From contig JBCCUP010000003.1 of assembly GCA_039196715.1 (NCBI GenBank), positions 98,097 through 159,231 of the forward strand: a DNA stretch of 61,135 nt, in the 5' to 3' direction. Below the pieces are notes generated by a model. The model saw nothing but the letters and a program-made list of their open reading frames with translations. It did no database searches and was not told the DNA's origin. Source of the DNA: Pseudomonadota bacterium (GTDB lineage: Bacteria > Pseudomonadota > Gammaproteobacteria > CALCKW01). The position numbers and the translations under genes were made by a program. This document shows positions 8,491 to 16,972 of this stretch, piece after piece; within the stretch, counting starts at the first letter, position 1, and the number at the start of each line of letters is the position of its first letter.

Positions 8491-9119
8491 TGCAGGTGGT
8501 GGACCTGACGGCAGCGCAACGCGCCGACCTCGAGTCGGCGGTGGCCTCCGTCGAGACGAACACCGAAGCAGAATTGGTGTTGGTCGTCAGCAACCGCTGC
8601 GGCAGTCCGTTCCAGGATGCGCTCGCCCTCGCTGCGGTGGCTGCGCTGTGCCTGCCAGCCCTCGTCTGGTGGTGGTTCGACGGCTCGGCAGCCGCGCTGT
8701 ACTCCACCCAGGTGCTGACGCTGTTCGTGGCGCTGCTCGCGCTGACACAGTGGCCCGGGCTGCTGCGCGCGCTCTGGCCCCCTGCGCTGCAACGTGAGCG
8801 CGTGCGCCGGCACGCCGTTGAACAGTTTCACCGCCTCGGCCTGCACCGCACAGCGCACCGCTGTGGGGTGATGGTGTTCGTCAGCCTCGACGAGCGGCGG
8901 GTCGAAATTCTCGCCGATGTGGGTCTGGACGGCCGCGTGAGCCCGGCCACCTGGCAGCGGGCGGTGAACGCGCTGGTCGCGCGCGTAAAGCGACAGGAGT
9001 TGCACGTGGGCTTGTGCGATGCAGTGGCGCTGTGTGGGACGGCGCTCGCGGACGCCGCACCCGCGGGGCCGAACGACGCCAAGACGCTCGCCAACGCCGT
9101 GGTATTGATCGACAACTGA
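8484..9119 (+). CDS. Second TPM-domain membrane protein
   Basis: A 211-aa partner of the preceding TPM gene, with the split organisation often seen in such pairs. The N-terminal segment (LTAAQRADLESAVASVETNTEAELV) is the start of a TPM domain. It is interrupted by two membrane helices (about residues 45-90), then continues with HRLGLHRTAHRCGVMVFVS, RRVEILADVGLDGRV and a C-terminal helix. It lacks a signal peptide and a Gly-rich tail. ATG 8484 overlaps the upstream stop, suggesting translational coupling. Function unknown; a complex with the first TPM protein is plausible. Confidence 0.82.
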   Translation: MVVQVVDLTAAQRADLESAVASVETNTEAELVLVVSNRCGSPFQDALALAAVAALCLPALVWWWFDGSAAALYSTQVLTLFVALLALTQWPGLLRALWPPALQRERVRRHAVEQFHRLGLHRTAHRCGVMVFVSLDERRVEILADVGLDGRVSPATWQRAVNALVARVKRQELHVGLCDAVALCGTALADAAPAGPNDAKTLANAVVLIDN

Positions 9120-9176
9120 ACCCGACCGCAGCCGTGCTGTGCGTCAGCGCAACCGCGCGGGCTCGGGGTGTCGGGT
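9120..9176. terminator. Possible bidirectional terminator between convergent genes
   Basis: ACCCGAC (9120-9126) and GTCGGGT (9170-9176) form 7-bp inverted arms that reach into both stop codons, with a 43-nt loop and no T-tract. A weak candidate. Confidence 0.2.
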
Positions 9177-9649
9177 CAGCGGGTGAGCTTGGCCAGCATC
9201 CGCAGAAGTTCGGCGCGTTCCTCTTCCGAGAAATCGGCCAGCGCTTTTTCCTGGATGTCCTGCCCGACGACCATCGCCTCGAGCATGGTCTGGTGTCCCG
9301 ACTCTGTCAGGGTGAGCTGAACACGCCTGCGGTCGACCTCGTCCGGAACGCGCTCGATCAGACCGCGCTGCACCAGCCGCGTGACGACACCCTGCGTCGT
9401 CGCCGGGTCCATGTCGATCAGGCGACCGAGTTGGTTTTGCGAGACCCGACCCTGCTCGCGCAACCGAAGCAGTGCGTTGTACTGAGGCGAGGTCAGCTGG
9501 CTGACCGTCATCATCTGCTGGAACAGGCTGGTCAGGTGCTGGTGCGATCGCCGCAACAGGAATGCCAATTGATCGTCCAGCGCCAGTGGCGTCAACGCCG
9601 GCTGACGGGGCGACCGGACGAGCGTTTCTGGCATGTCATCACTTTGCAT
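9176..9649 (-). CDS. MarR family transcriptional regulator
   Basis: Winged-helix repressor of 157 aa. Dimerisation helices (DQLAFLLRRSHQHLTSLFQ) are followed by a DNA-binding domain: LTSPQYNALLRL, then RVSQNQLGRLIDMDPATTQGVV as helix-turn-helix, and the wing VPDEVDRRRVQLTLTE with the family D-x-R-R motif. A possible ribosome binding site (AAAGGA) precedes the ATG at 9649. It is transcribed divergently from the MoxR/VWA genes across a 366-nt spacer containing inverted repeats, so autoregulation and control of the divergent operon are plausible. The ligand is unknown. Confidence 0.9.
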   Translation of the reverse strand: MQSDDMPETLVRSPRQPALTPLALDDQLAFLLRRSHQHLTSLFQQMMTVSQLTSPQYNALLRLREQGRVSQNQLGRLIDMDPATTQGVVTRLVQRGLIERVPDEVDRRRVQLTLTESGHQTMLEAMVVGQDIQEKALADFSEEERAELLRMLAKLTR

Positions 9650-9812
9650 GGCAAGTTAAGTCCTTTGTCAAATGTGTACATCGACAGACCAGTCCGCGGT
9701 CTTCACACTGGTGCGAGGAGCGGAAACCACTCGGCACCAGGGCTGAATCGACGTCACGCAGCTCCGCACGCGCAGTGCGCTGGGAGAGCGAGGTGGTCAC
9801 GCAGCCTGACCA

Positions 9813-9839
9813 CATACTTAACGTATGCACCGCTGCATA
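9813..9839. promoter_or_regulatory. Overlapping inverted repeats, candidate MarR operator
   Basis: CATAC-TTAAC-GTATG (9813-9827) overlaps TATGCA-CCGC-TGCATA (9824-9839). The first has the size and AT-centred form of a MarR-family half-site pair. It sits in the only long spacer next to the marR gene. Binding is inferred, not shown. Confidence 0.4.
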
Positions 9840-9881
9840 TCAAGACCGCAAACGGGCTGTTCTCGCGCCAAACCCGCAAAT

Positions 9882-9910
9882 TTGTAACTTTTGCTCAACA
9901 ATTATTTAAA
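9882..9910 (+). promoter_or_regulatory. Putative promoter for the moxR-VWA operon
   Basis: TTGTAA (9882-9887), a 17-nt spacer and TTTAAA (9905-9910) lie within the AT-rich patch, each matching the consensus at 4 of 6 positions. The leader to the ATG at 10016 would be about 100 nt. Confidence 0.35.
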
Positions 9911-10015
9911 ATCGTGCACAAACGGGGCCAGACGGGTGAGAATGACCCGGGCGGCGCCAGCGCACACCGCCTGCCACCGCCATCACCCCTCTCTCAGCCT
10001 CGGCCCGTTGCCCCA

Positions 10016-10876
10016 ATGACCCTCGAATCCCGATTCGCCAGCACCGACACCTACATTGCAACCGAGGAGCTCAGCACCTCGGTCAACGCCGCACTCACAC
10101 TCGGCCGGCCATTGCTGGTCAAAGGGGAGCCCGGCACCGGCAAGACGCAACTGGCCGAGGAAGTGGCCCGCTCGCTCGGTCGACCGTTGCACCGGTGGCA
10201 CGTGAAGTCCACCACCAAGGCACAACACGGGCTGTACGAGTACGATGCGGTGTCTCGGCTGCGCGATTCGCAACTGGGCGATGAGCGGGTCCACAATATC
10301 GCCAACTACATCGTCAAAGGCGTGCTGTGGGACGCCTTCGAACGGCCTGCGCCGAGCGTTGTGCTGATCGACGAGATCGACAAAGCCGACATTGAGTTTC
10401 CGAACGACCTGCTGCTGGAACTCGACCGCATGGAATTCTTCGTGCACGAGACTCAACAGCACGTGTCCGCTGTCACGCGTCCGCTGGTGATCATCACGTC
10501 CAACAACGAGAAAGAGCTGCCCGACGCGTTCCTGCGGCGCTGTTTCTTTCACTACATCCGCTTTCCAGACGCCGACACGCTGGCAAAAATCGTGGAGGTG
10601 CACCACCCGGGCATCAAATCCGACCTGCTGTCCAACGCCCTGAAGCTGTTCTTCGACATCCGCGACACCCCGGGTCTCAAGAAGAAGCCCTCGACGTCGG
10701 AGCTCATCGATTGGCTCAAGCTCCTGCTCGCCGAGGATATCCCGGTCGAGAAGCTGCGTGCCGGCAACGACGACGCCAGCCTGATGCCAGCCCTGTACGG
10801 CGCGCTCCTGAAGAACGAGCAGGACGTGCACCTGTTCGAGCGGGTGATGTTTCTGAACAAACGCAACGGCCGCTGA
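10016..10876 (+). CDS. MoxR-family AAA+ ATPase (CoxE-associated type)
   Basis: AAA+ ATPase of 286 aa, of the type that acts with VWA proteins in cofactor insertion or protein maturation. Walker A is GEPGTGKTQLAEE (about residues 38-50), Walker B is VVLIDEIDKAD, sensor 1 is IITSNNEKELPDAF, and an Arg pair (FLRRCFFHYI) follows. The start is ATG 10016; the open frame extends much further upstream but through noncoding sequence. The VWA gene follows after 4 nt, an almost invariant partner. No adjacent CO-dehydrogenase or dehydrogenase target is present, so the client is unknown. Confidence 0.9.
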   Translation: MTLESRFASTDTYIATEELSTSVNAALTLGRPLLVKGEPGTGKTQLAEEVARSLGRPLHRWHVKSTTKAQHGLYEYDAVSRLRDSQLGDERVHNIANYIVKGVLWDAFERPAPSVVLIDEIDKADIEFPNDLLLELDRMEFFVHETQQHVSAVTRPLVIITSNNEKELPDAFLRRCFFHYIRFPDADTLAKIVEVHHPGIKSDLLSNALKLFFDIRDTPGLKKKPSTSELIDWLKLLLAEDIPVEKLRAGNDDASLMPALYGALLKNEQDVHLFERVMFLNKRNGR

Positions 10877-10880
10877 GCCC

Positions 10881-12089
10881 GTGTTCGTCGACCTCTTCCA
10901 GAAGCTCCGCCACGGCGGCATCCCGGTCAGCCTGACCGAGTTGCTGGCCCTGCACGATTGCTTGAAGGCCGGTGTGATCGAGCCCGATATCGACAGCTTC
11001 TACGGTGTGGCGCGCCTGTGTCTGGTCAAGGATGAGCGCTTCTACGACCGCTTCGACCACATTTTCGGAGACCACTTCGCCGGGGTCGAGTCGGTGTTCG
11101 CCGACCTCATGCAGGCGATCCCGGACGACTGGTTGCGGGCCGGGGCAGAGCGGTTGCTCTCCAAAGAAGAGCTGGCTGCGTTGACCAAGGCCGAGAGCTT
11201 CGACGCGCTGATGGACACCTTGCGCGAGCGCCTGGCAGAACAGAACGAGCGGCACCAGGGCGGCAACAAGTGGATCGGCACGGCCGGCACGTCACCGTTC
11301 GGCGCCTACGGTGCCAACCCGGAAGGGGTGCGGATGGGGCAACACGCCAGTCGCAACCGCAGCGCCGTCAAGGTGTGGGACAAGCGCGAGTTCAGGAACC
11401 TCGACGACACCGTCGAACTCGGCACCCGCAACATCAAGATGGCGTTGCGCCGGCTGCGGAAGTTCGCTCGCCAGGGTGCGGCAGACGAGCTCGACCTCAA
11501 CGGCACGATCAAGGCCACGGCCGAGCAGGCGGGACTGCTGGACGTCAAGATGATGCCCGAGCGCCGCAACGCGATCAAAGTCCTGCTGTGTCTGGACATC
11601 GGTGGGTCGATGGATGCCCACGTGAAGCACTGCGAAACGCTGTTCTCCGCCGCGCGCTCGGAGTTCAAGCACCTCGAGCACTACTACTTTCACAACTACG
11701 TGTACGAGGCGTTCTGGCGCGACAACCGCCGCCGTCGTGCTGACACGCAACCCACCCTCGAGCTGATCCGCACCTACGGCCGCGACTACAAGCTGATTTT
11801 CGTCGGCGACGCGAGCATGAGCCCGTACGAGATCACCGCGCCCGGTGGCAGTGTGGAGCACTGGAACGAGGAAGCCGGCAGCGTCTGGATGCAACGCCTG
11901 TTGAACCAATTTCCACACGCCGTGTGGCTGAATCCCGAACCCGAGGCCTACTGGCAACACATGCCCAGCACCCGATTGATCAACCAGCAGATGCAATCGC
12001 GGATGTTTCCGTTGACGCCGCGCGGTATCGAAGAAGCGATGCAAGCACTGCTCTCTCGGCCCGAGACGCCCCACCCCACACCGCAGTGA
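10881..12089 (+). CDS. VWA-domain protein (CoxE-like), partner of the MoxR ATPase
   Basis: A 402-aa protein with an N-terminal helical region (LFQKLRHGGIPVSLTELLALHDCL) typical of CoxE/COG3552-type proteins and a C-terminal VWA domain from about residue 230. The metal-binding site reads LDIGGSMDAH, the D-x-G-G-S variant usual in this branch rather than D-x-S-x-S. A TYGRDYKLIFVGDASMSPYE segment carries further MIDAS residues. GTG 10881 is 4 nt after the MoxR stop. The pair probably works as a chaperone-like unit on an unidentified client. Confidence 0.88.
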   Translation: MFVDLFQKLRHGGIPVSLTELLALHDCLKAGVIEPDIDSFYGVARLCLVKDERFYDRFDHIFGDHFAGVESVFADLMQAIPDDWLRAGAERLLSKEELAALTKAESFDALMDTLRERLAEQNERHQGGNKWIGTAGTSPFGAYGANPEGVRMGQHASRNRSAVKVWDKREFRNLDDTVELGTRNIKMALRRLRKFARQGAADELDLNGTIKATAEQAGLLDVKMMPERRNAIKVLLCLDIGGSMDAHVKHCETLFSAARSEFKHLEHYYFHNYVYEAFWRDNRRRRADTQPTLELIRTYGRDYKLIFVGDASMSPYEITAPGGSVEHWNEEAGSVWMQRLLNQFPHAVWLNPEPEAYWQHMPSTRLINQQMQSRMFPLTPRGIEEAMQALLSRPETPHPTPQ

Positions 12090-12097
12090 GTCCGTGC

Positions 12098-13297
12098 TCA
12101 GGTGCGCAGTCGCGCCAACACGCCGGCGGGCAGTCGGATCTCGGTACGCTGATCCGGCTTCGACGGCACCAGTTGCGCCAGCAGCAGTGACATGGCTGCA
12201 ATCAACGCACCGATCAGGAAGACTACGCTGGCCGAGCCGGCAACCCAGAGAAAACCGAGCGCCGCAGGTAAGCCGACAGCGGCAATGTGGTTGATGGTGA
12301 ACGCCACGCCCGCAGTGGGCGCGATGTCCGCCGGGTCTGCGATCTTCTGAAAGTAGGTCTTCAGCGCGATGGCGAGCGCAAACAGCGCGTGGTCGATGAT
12401 GAACAACGCCACGGCGATCGCCGCGTGCTCGACCAACGCGTAGGCAACAAACACCACGATCAGGCCAACGTACTCGACCGTCAGCGCCCGGCGCTCCCCC
12501 ACCCGGTCGATCCAGGCGCCGAGTCGGGGCGCGATCAGAAAATTGAGTGCTCCGTTTGCCAGGTACATCAGTGCCACCGCCGAGGCGCTGAACTCGAATT
12601 TCTCGACCATCAGAAACGCCGCAAAGACAATGAAGATCTGGCGACGCGCACCCGACAGGAAGGTCAGCGCGTAGTACAAGCCGTAACGCTTGCGCAACAC
12701 CAGCGTGGTGCGTTGCGGCACGGTCGGTTCGAACTGGTCGAATGCCGCACCGCAGTACATCGCCGCGGCGAGGGTTGCAAGGCCGCCGGCGGCCAGCACC
12801 CACGCGAGCGACACGCCCCACCAGTGGGTGGCGGCGAAGACCAGGGCGTACGCCACCAGGCCTGACAGCGCGCCGACCGCCATCAACCGACCGAACAGCG
12901 CACCGGCCCGGCCGCGGTCGAGCCACTGCATCTGCAGCGATTGGTTGACGGTCTCGTAGTAGTGGAAGCCGACCGACGCGATGACGGTCGTCAGGTACAG
13001 ACCGAGCACGCTTGGAAAGAGGCCCGTGATGGCCGTGCCAACGCCGAGCAGCGCCAATGACACCAAGGCGAGTCTCTGCTCGCGAATGAACGGCAAGAGC
13101 AACACCACCGCAAAAGCCAGAAAGCCTGGCACCTCGCGCAGCGACTGCAGGATACCGATTTCGGCGCCCGAGAAGGCCGCGCGCTCCACCGCAAAGTTGT
13201 TGATGACCACCATCCAGGTGCTGAACGCCATCGGCATCGCAGCGGCCATCACACACAACAGCCTGACCTGAGGGGACGCGGTCACGATCCAGCGCAT
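12098..13297 (-). CDS. Major facilitator superfamily (MFS) transporter
   Basis: Inner-membrane transporter of 399 aa with about 12 hydrophobic helices and a central cytoplasmic loop (FDQFEPTVPQRTTLVLRKRYG) between the two halves. There is no substrate-diagnostic motif. Helices contain FAVERAAFSGAEIGILQSLREVPGFLA-like sequence (residues about 36-62) and an LAPRLGAWIDRVGERRAL-like cytoplasmic loop similar to MFS motif A. It is convergent with the VWA gene (8-nt gap) and not obviously part of an operon. Confidence 0.85.
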   Translation of the reverse strand: MRWIVTASPQVRLLCVMAAAMPMAFSTWMVVINNFAVERAAFSGAEIGILQSLREVPGFLAFAVVLLLPFIREQRLALVSLALLGVGTAITGLFPSVLGLYLTTVIASVGFHYYETVNQSLQMQWLDRGRAGALFGRLMAVGALSGLVAYALVFAATHWWGVSLAWVLAAGGLATLAAAMYCGAAFDQFEPTVPQRTTLVLRKRYGLYYALTFLSGARRQIFIVFAAFLMVEKFEFSASAVALMYLANGALNFLIAPRLGAWIDRVGERRALTVEYVGLIVVFVAYALVEHAAIAVALFIIDHALFALAIALKTYFQKIADPADIAPTAGVAFTINHIAAVGLPAALGFLWVAGSASVVFLIGALIAAMSLLLAQLVPSKPDQRTEIRLPAGVLARLRT

Positions 13298-13339
13298 AGC
13301 GGAGAGTCACACAGGACAGAGGGGAAATCGGGAACGGCG

Positions 13340-14902
13340 TCAGTCGACGGCACGCGGATCCGCACGCAAGACCACACCGCTTGCCGCAATATACAGGCGA
13401 TTGCGGCCGTGCTCACGGGCTTTGCGCGCACCGTCACGGGCCCGGTTGATGAGATCGATGTCCCTTGCATTGGGTCCGCTCGAGGAGACAAGCGCACCGA
13501 AGCTGTAGAGGTCGACCTTGCCAAGGCTCTGCCCGATGCCCATGACCGTCAGCATGAGTTGGCGCGCCGCGACAATGCCACTGGCAGCCGTGCGGTGGGC
13601 AATCACGATGCTGTAGAGGCCGTGTCCGAGGTACGCGAGCCGGTCCGCCTGGATCACACGCTGCTGCAAACGCTGTGTCAGCACCGACACCAGGCTCGGA
13701 TTGGCGGCGACACTCGCGGACGCCCCGGACGCCAACGCAAATTCGCACGCCAGCAGCAGCACGCTGAACTGCAGCCCCGCCTCGGCCTGCAGTCCGCCCT
13801 CGAGGCCGGCGTCGTGTCGAACGATGGCGGCCCCGCCGTCCGCCAACGGCCGGCAGCTCCAGCCGCCCACGTCCGCGGGTTCGCCAGCGGCCACCGCGTC
13901 CGCGAGTGCCTTGCCGGTGCGGCCGGCGAGGTCGGGGTGAACGCCGTCGAGGCGGGTGCCCGACGTCGGCGTCCAGTCGACATCGAGTGCCAGATGGCGC
14001 CGCGCCGACGTGCTGAGATCGATCAGCCCGGCGTGCTTGTCGACGTACAACCAGGTCGCGGGCACGGCGTGCACGAGGGCGTTCAATGACGCGATGCGAC
14101 CCCGCAACCGGGCTTGCTCGGACACCAGGCGACCGATGCCTTCGAGCCGCGCCAGCAGCAGGTCGCCCGGCTCGCTCTTGAACAGGCACGCCACCGCGCC
14201 GGCAGACAGGCTTTGCTGGATGATGTGGTCGGCGTAGTTGCTGGTCAGCACGGCACAGGCGAGCCGACCCTCCGACGCGCTGATGAGTTTGCGGATCAGC
14301 GTGTCGCCGGTCTGCTCGCCCAGGTAGAAATCAACGACCGCGATGTCGAAGGTCGAGGTGGACACCGCCTCGAGGGCCTCCCGCGCACTGGAGACCACGT
14401 CGACGCGGTAGCCCTGCAAGCGCAACAGGTCACCGAAGGCCAGGCGGATGCTTGGCGAATCGTCCACCACCAGCACACTGAGCCCGCCGTCGTTCGCGGC
14501 CTGTTCGGCGACAGCGACCGTGTCGCTGCCGAGCAGGCGACGCAAGGCTTCGCCGACGTAGCGTTGCTGGCGCCAGTCCATCAACCGAGCGCGCGCGCGG
14601 CCGTCAACCCAGGCGCGCGCGCCCGTGCGTTTGGCCTGGCTCAGCACCATCACAGGCAGGTCGTGGTGATCGGGCAGCTCGAGCAGAGCCATGACGCGTT
14701 GCATCGCATCGTTCGGCGCATCCGGCCAACTCAAAACCACACCTTCAAGGGCTGCGCCGTCGTCGTGCAGACGCGATGTCAGCGCGGCCTCGGCGACGTC
14801 CGCGCTCTCGGCACCGATCACGGCAAAGCCGGCCGCCTCGAGTGTGTTGTTGAGCACATAGCGTTGCGTCGCGGACGTTTCTATCGTCAGGATCTGCTGC
14901 AT
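13340..14902 (-). CDS. Multidomain response regulator: degenerate REC, REC, PAS-like, degenerate GGDEF
   Basis: A 520-aa signalling protein. Residues about 1-120 form a receiver-like domain lacking the acidic pair and phospho-Asp (ILTIETSATQRY, VVLSWPDAP). Residues about 140-260 form an intact receiver (VLVVDDSPSIR, phospho-Asp in VVDFYLGEQTGD, Lys in LFKSEPGD). A coiled-coil linker and PAS-like segment (VPATWLYVDKHAGLIDLS) follow. The C-terminal domain has the GGDEF fold pattern, but GHGLYS (13610-13627) replaces the catalytic loop, so diguanylate cyclase activity is unlikely. ATG 14902 is chosen over TTG 14926. No cognate kinase is adjacent. Confidence 0.78.
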   Translation of the reverse strand: MQQILTIETSATQRYVLNNTLEAAGFAVIGAESADVAEAALTSRLHDDGAALEGVVLSWPDAPNDAMQRVMALLELPDHHDLPVMVLSQAKRTGARAWVDGRARARLMDWRQQRYVGEALRRLLGSDTVAVAEQAANDGGLSVLVVDDSPSIRLAFGDLLRLQGYRVDVVSSAREALEAVSTSTFDIAVVDFYLGEQTGDTLIRKLISASEGRLACAVLTSNYADHIIQQSLSAGAVACLFKSEPGDLLLARLEGIGRLVSEQARLRGRIASLNALVHAVPATWLYVDKHAGLIDLSTSARRHLALDVDWTPTSGTRLDGVHPDLAGRTGKALADAVAAGEPADVGGWSCRPLADGGAAIVRHDAGLEGGLQAEAGLQFSVLLLACEFALASGASASVAANPSLVSVLTQRLQQRVIQADRLAYLGHGLYSIVIAHRTAASGIVAARQLMLTVMGIGQSLGKVDLYSFGALVSSSGPNARDIDLINRARDGARKAREHGRNRLYIAASGVVLRADPRAVD

Positions 14903-15034
14903 TGCGGTCGGTCGCCAGCGCTGCAATCACCCGGGCAAGATCGCGGGGTGAGGCGCCAGTCGAAGCATAAAGCATCGGGCGGCCGAACGACAAAAGGCTG
15001 ACACTCCGAGGCAGCGCGTTGCACGCGCCCGGGC

Positions 15035-16909
15035 TCAGCCCTGGCCGCGCCAGGGCGTTGCGCGCCGAATAACGGCACGCATCACCACATCAAAGGCGAG
15101 CCCCATGAGTCCGAGCAGAATGATCGTGACCCAGATCACTTCGTAGTCCGACTGCTTGCGCGCCACGTTCTCGACAAAGCCCAGCCCGGTCGTGCCGGCC
15201 AGCATCTCGGCCGCCACCAAGGTGCCCCAACACACCCCGACGGCGATGCGTACGCCGGTCAGGATATCCGGCAGGGCGTTGGGCAGGATGACCCGCCGGA
15301 GGATCTGCCAATGCGATGCGCCGAGCGAGTGGGCCGCGTGCACCTTTGACAACTGTGTCCCGGTCGCACCGGTGCGCGCCGACACCACCATGATCGCAAA
15401 GGCCACCATGAACAGCAGGAACACCTTACCGTCATCGTGGATGCCGAACACCGTCAGGATCAGCGGTGCCCACGCCAACGGCGGCACGGGCCGGTAAAGC
15501 TCGATCAAGGGGTCGAAGAAGCCCTTGGCCGCGCGCGACAGCCCCATGACCAGCCCGAGCGGCACGCCGAGCACGACACCCATCACCAGGCCGAACAACA
15601 CCCTGACCAGGGAATCCCAGAGGTGTCCGGTCGGCCATGGCACCGAGACGGCCTCGAACTGCCCGGTCACGATCGCCACCGCACGCCCTTTGGCTGTGGC
15701 GGGTACCGAACCGTCTGCCGCGTGGGTTGGCAGTGCACCTGGCACCAGTGCCGCGAGCCCGTCAGGCAACAGCACGCCGACCAGCTCGTTGGCGGGCTTC
15801 CACTCCACCCAGAGCAGTGGCAGTCCCTTGTAGCCGATCCGCGGGTCGACCATGCGCAGGAAGGTGGCCAGGGTGTCGGACGGCTTGGGCAACCAGCGGC
15901 CGGAGCCCTGCTCGCTGCAGGCGCTGTTGCCCGCGACGATGGTGCCGCCGGGCAACGCCAGGGCGTCAATCCAGCGCAAACTGCCCTCGGCCCGGCTTTT
16001 GGCCTGCTCGAGCGTCTGCGCTGCACGGTGGAGCGGTGCGAGCGTGTCCGTGGGGAACACACTGAGGTCGTCAACGCGCCGAAGCACGTTGTTCAGTTGT
16101 TTGTACCAGGCGATGTCGGCGGCCACGGTTGCCGACTCGGACGCGCGAGAGAGCGCACCGCGCAAGGCTGACACCTCGGCTTCCCGCGCAGCTGAGGTGT
16201 TGCGCAACGCAATGAACTGCGTTGCTGCACTGTCGAGCACCCGGCTGACCGCTGCGAACACGCGACCACGCTCGGTCTCCGGCAGGACCGGAATCTCGGT
16301 GGGACCGGCGCCCCAGGCCGGTTGCGCCGCGGCGCGGGCGCGCTCGGCGTCGTCGACAATCACCCGGTAGACCGGGCTGACGAGTGCCGTGGCTGCATTC
16401 TCGAGGGTCAATGCGAGCGCTGAGATCTGCTCGCGTGTCGCCGCCGTGACCCGATCAGGGTCAGCCTGCTGAAGCAACAGTGAGCGCACCCGGGCGAGCA
16501 AATCTCGCTGTCGTGCCTGCGCTGGCGCGTCCGCCGACGCGCCAAGCTCGGCCAGAGCGTCGAGTTGCCGCTGACTGCGCTGCAGCAGTTGCGTCGACTT
16601 GTAGGGTTCACCGCTGAGCGAGAGTGCGCTGGCAAAGGGCCTGAAAGCGTGCTCGACCTTGGCCACCTGACACAGCTCGTTGGCCGCCTGCGGCAGGAAC
16701 ACCCGCGCGGCGTCCCAGGAGAAGGTGAGCCACACCAACAGCAGACTGGACACACCGCACACCACCCAGTGGCCGCCGCCTTCGGTGCGTGCCGGGTTGC
16801 CGAAGACGAGCTTGATCGGCGCCTCTCGACGGCCCTGACGGACACTCCACCACAGGAGCACGATCAGGCCGATGAAGACGAGGCCAATGGCAGACTTCTG
16901 AAGGTCCAT
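15035..16909 (-). CDS. TauC-like ABC transporter permease with a large extracytoplasmic insertion
   Basis: Inner-membrane permease of 624 aa; the TauC/SsuC family is usually about 250-280. The C-terminal 200 residues match TauC closely: FFDPLIELYRPVPPLAWAPL, the EAA loop AAHSLGASHWQILRRVILPN, LTGVRIAVGVCWGTLVAAE, and the end RATPWRGQG. The N-terminus has two membrane segments (about 7-23 and 48-63) and FLPQAANEL, resembling the TauC segment after its first helix. Residues about 66-427, probably periplasmic and rich in Ala/Arg/Gln helices with two Cys, are extra. The binding-protein gene lies 63 nt upstream. No ATPase gene is adjacent. Confidence 0.85.
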   Translation of the reverse strand: MDLQKSAIGLVFIGLIVLLWWSVRQGRREAPIKLVFGNPARTEGGGHWVVCGVSSLLLVWLTFSWDAARVFLPQAANELCQVAKVEHAFRPFASALSLSGEPYKSTQLLQRSQRQLDALAELGASADAPAQARQRDLLARVRSLLLQQADPDRVTAATREQISALALTLENAATALVSPVYRVIVDDAERARAAAQPAWGAGPTEIPVLPETERGRVFAAVSRVLDSAATQFIALRNTSAAREAEVSALRGALSRASESATVAADIAWYKQLNNVLRRVDDLSVFPTDTLAPLHRAAQTLEQAKSRAEGSLRWIDALALPGGTIVAGNSACSEQGSGRWLPKPSDTLATFLRMVDPRIGYKGLPLLWVEWKPANELVGVLLPDGLAALVPGALPTHAADGSVPATAKGRAVAIVTGQFEAVSVPWPTGHLWDSLVRVLFGLVMGVVLGVPLGLVMGLSRAAKGFFDPLIELYRPVPPLAWAPLILTVFGIHDDGKVFLLFMVAFAIMVVSARTGATGTQLSKVHAAHSLGASHWQILRRVILPNALPDILTGVRIAVGVCWGTLVAAEMLAGTTGLGFVENVARKQSDYEVIWVTIILLGLMGLAFDVVMRAVIRRATPWRGQG

Positions 16910-16972
16910 GAGGTCGTTGCGGTCAGCGAATCACCGGCGTCGTGCAGGAACACACTGCGACACGTTGCAGGC

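Larger units (their letters stand above)
9650..10015. other. 366-nt divergent intergenic region, marR / moxR
   Basis: No gene is seen here. The right half is conspicuously AT-rich compared with the rest of the window. It holds an AT-rich promoter-like segment (9882-9910) and two overlapping inverted repeats (9813-9839). A purine/pyrimidine-biased, C-rich leader precedes the ATG at 10016 and lacks an obvious Shine-Dalgarno sequence. Confidence 0.6.

Noticed and set aside
9014-10015. Upstream extension of the MoxR frame through the marR region
   Set aside because: It crosses a noncoding, AT-rich spacer and the antisense of marR; the family N-terminus begins at ATG 10016.
11292-13310. Long minus-strand frame spanning the VWA gene and the MFS gene
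   Set aside because: It merges two unrelated regions out of frame with both genes; the actual MFS gene is the 12098-13297 frame.
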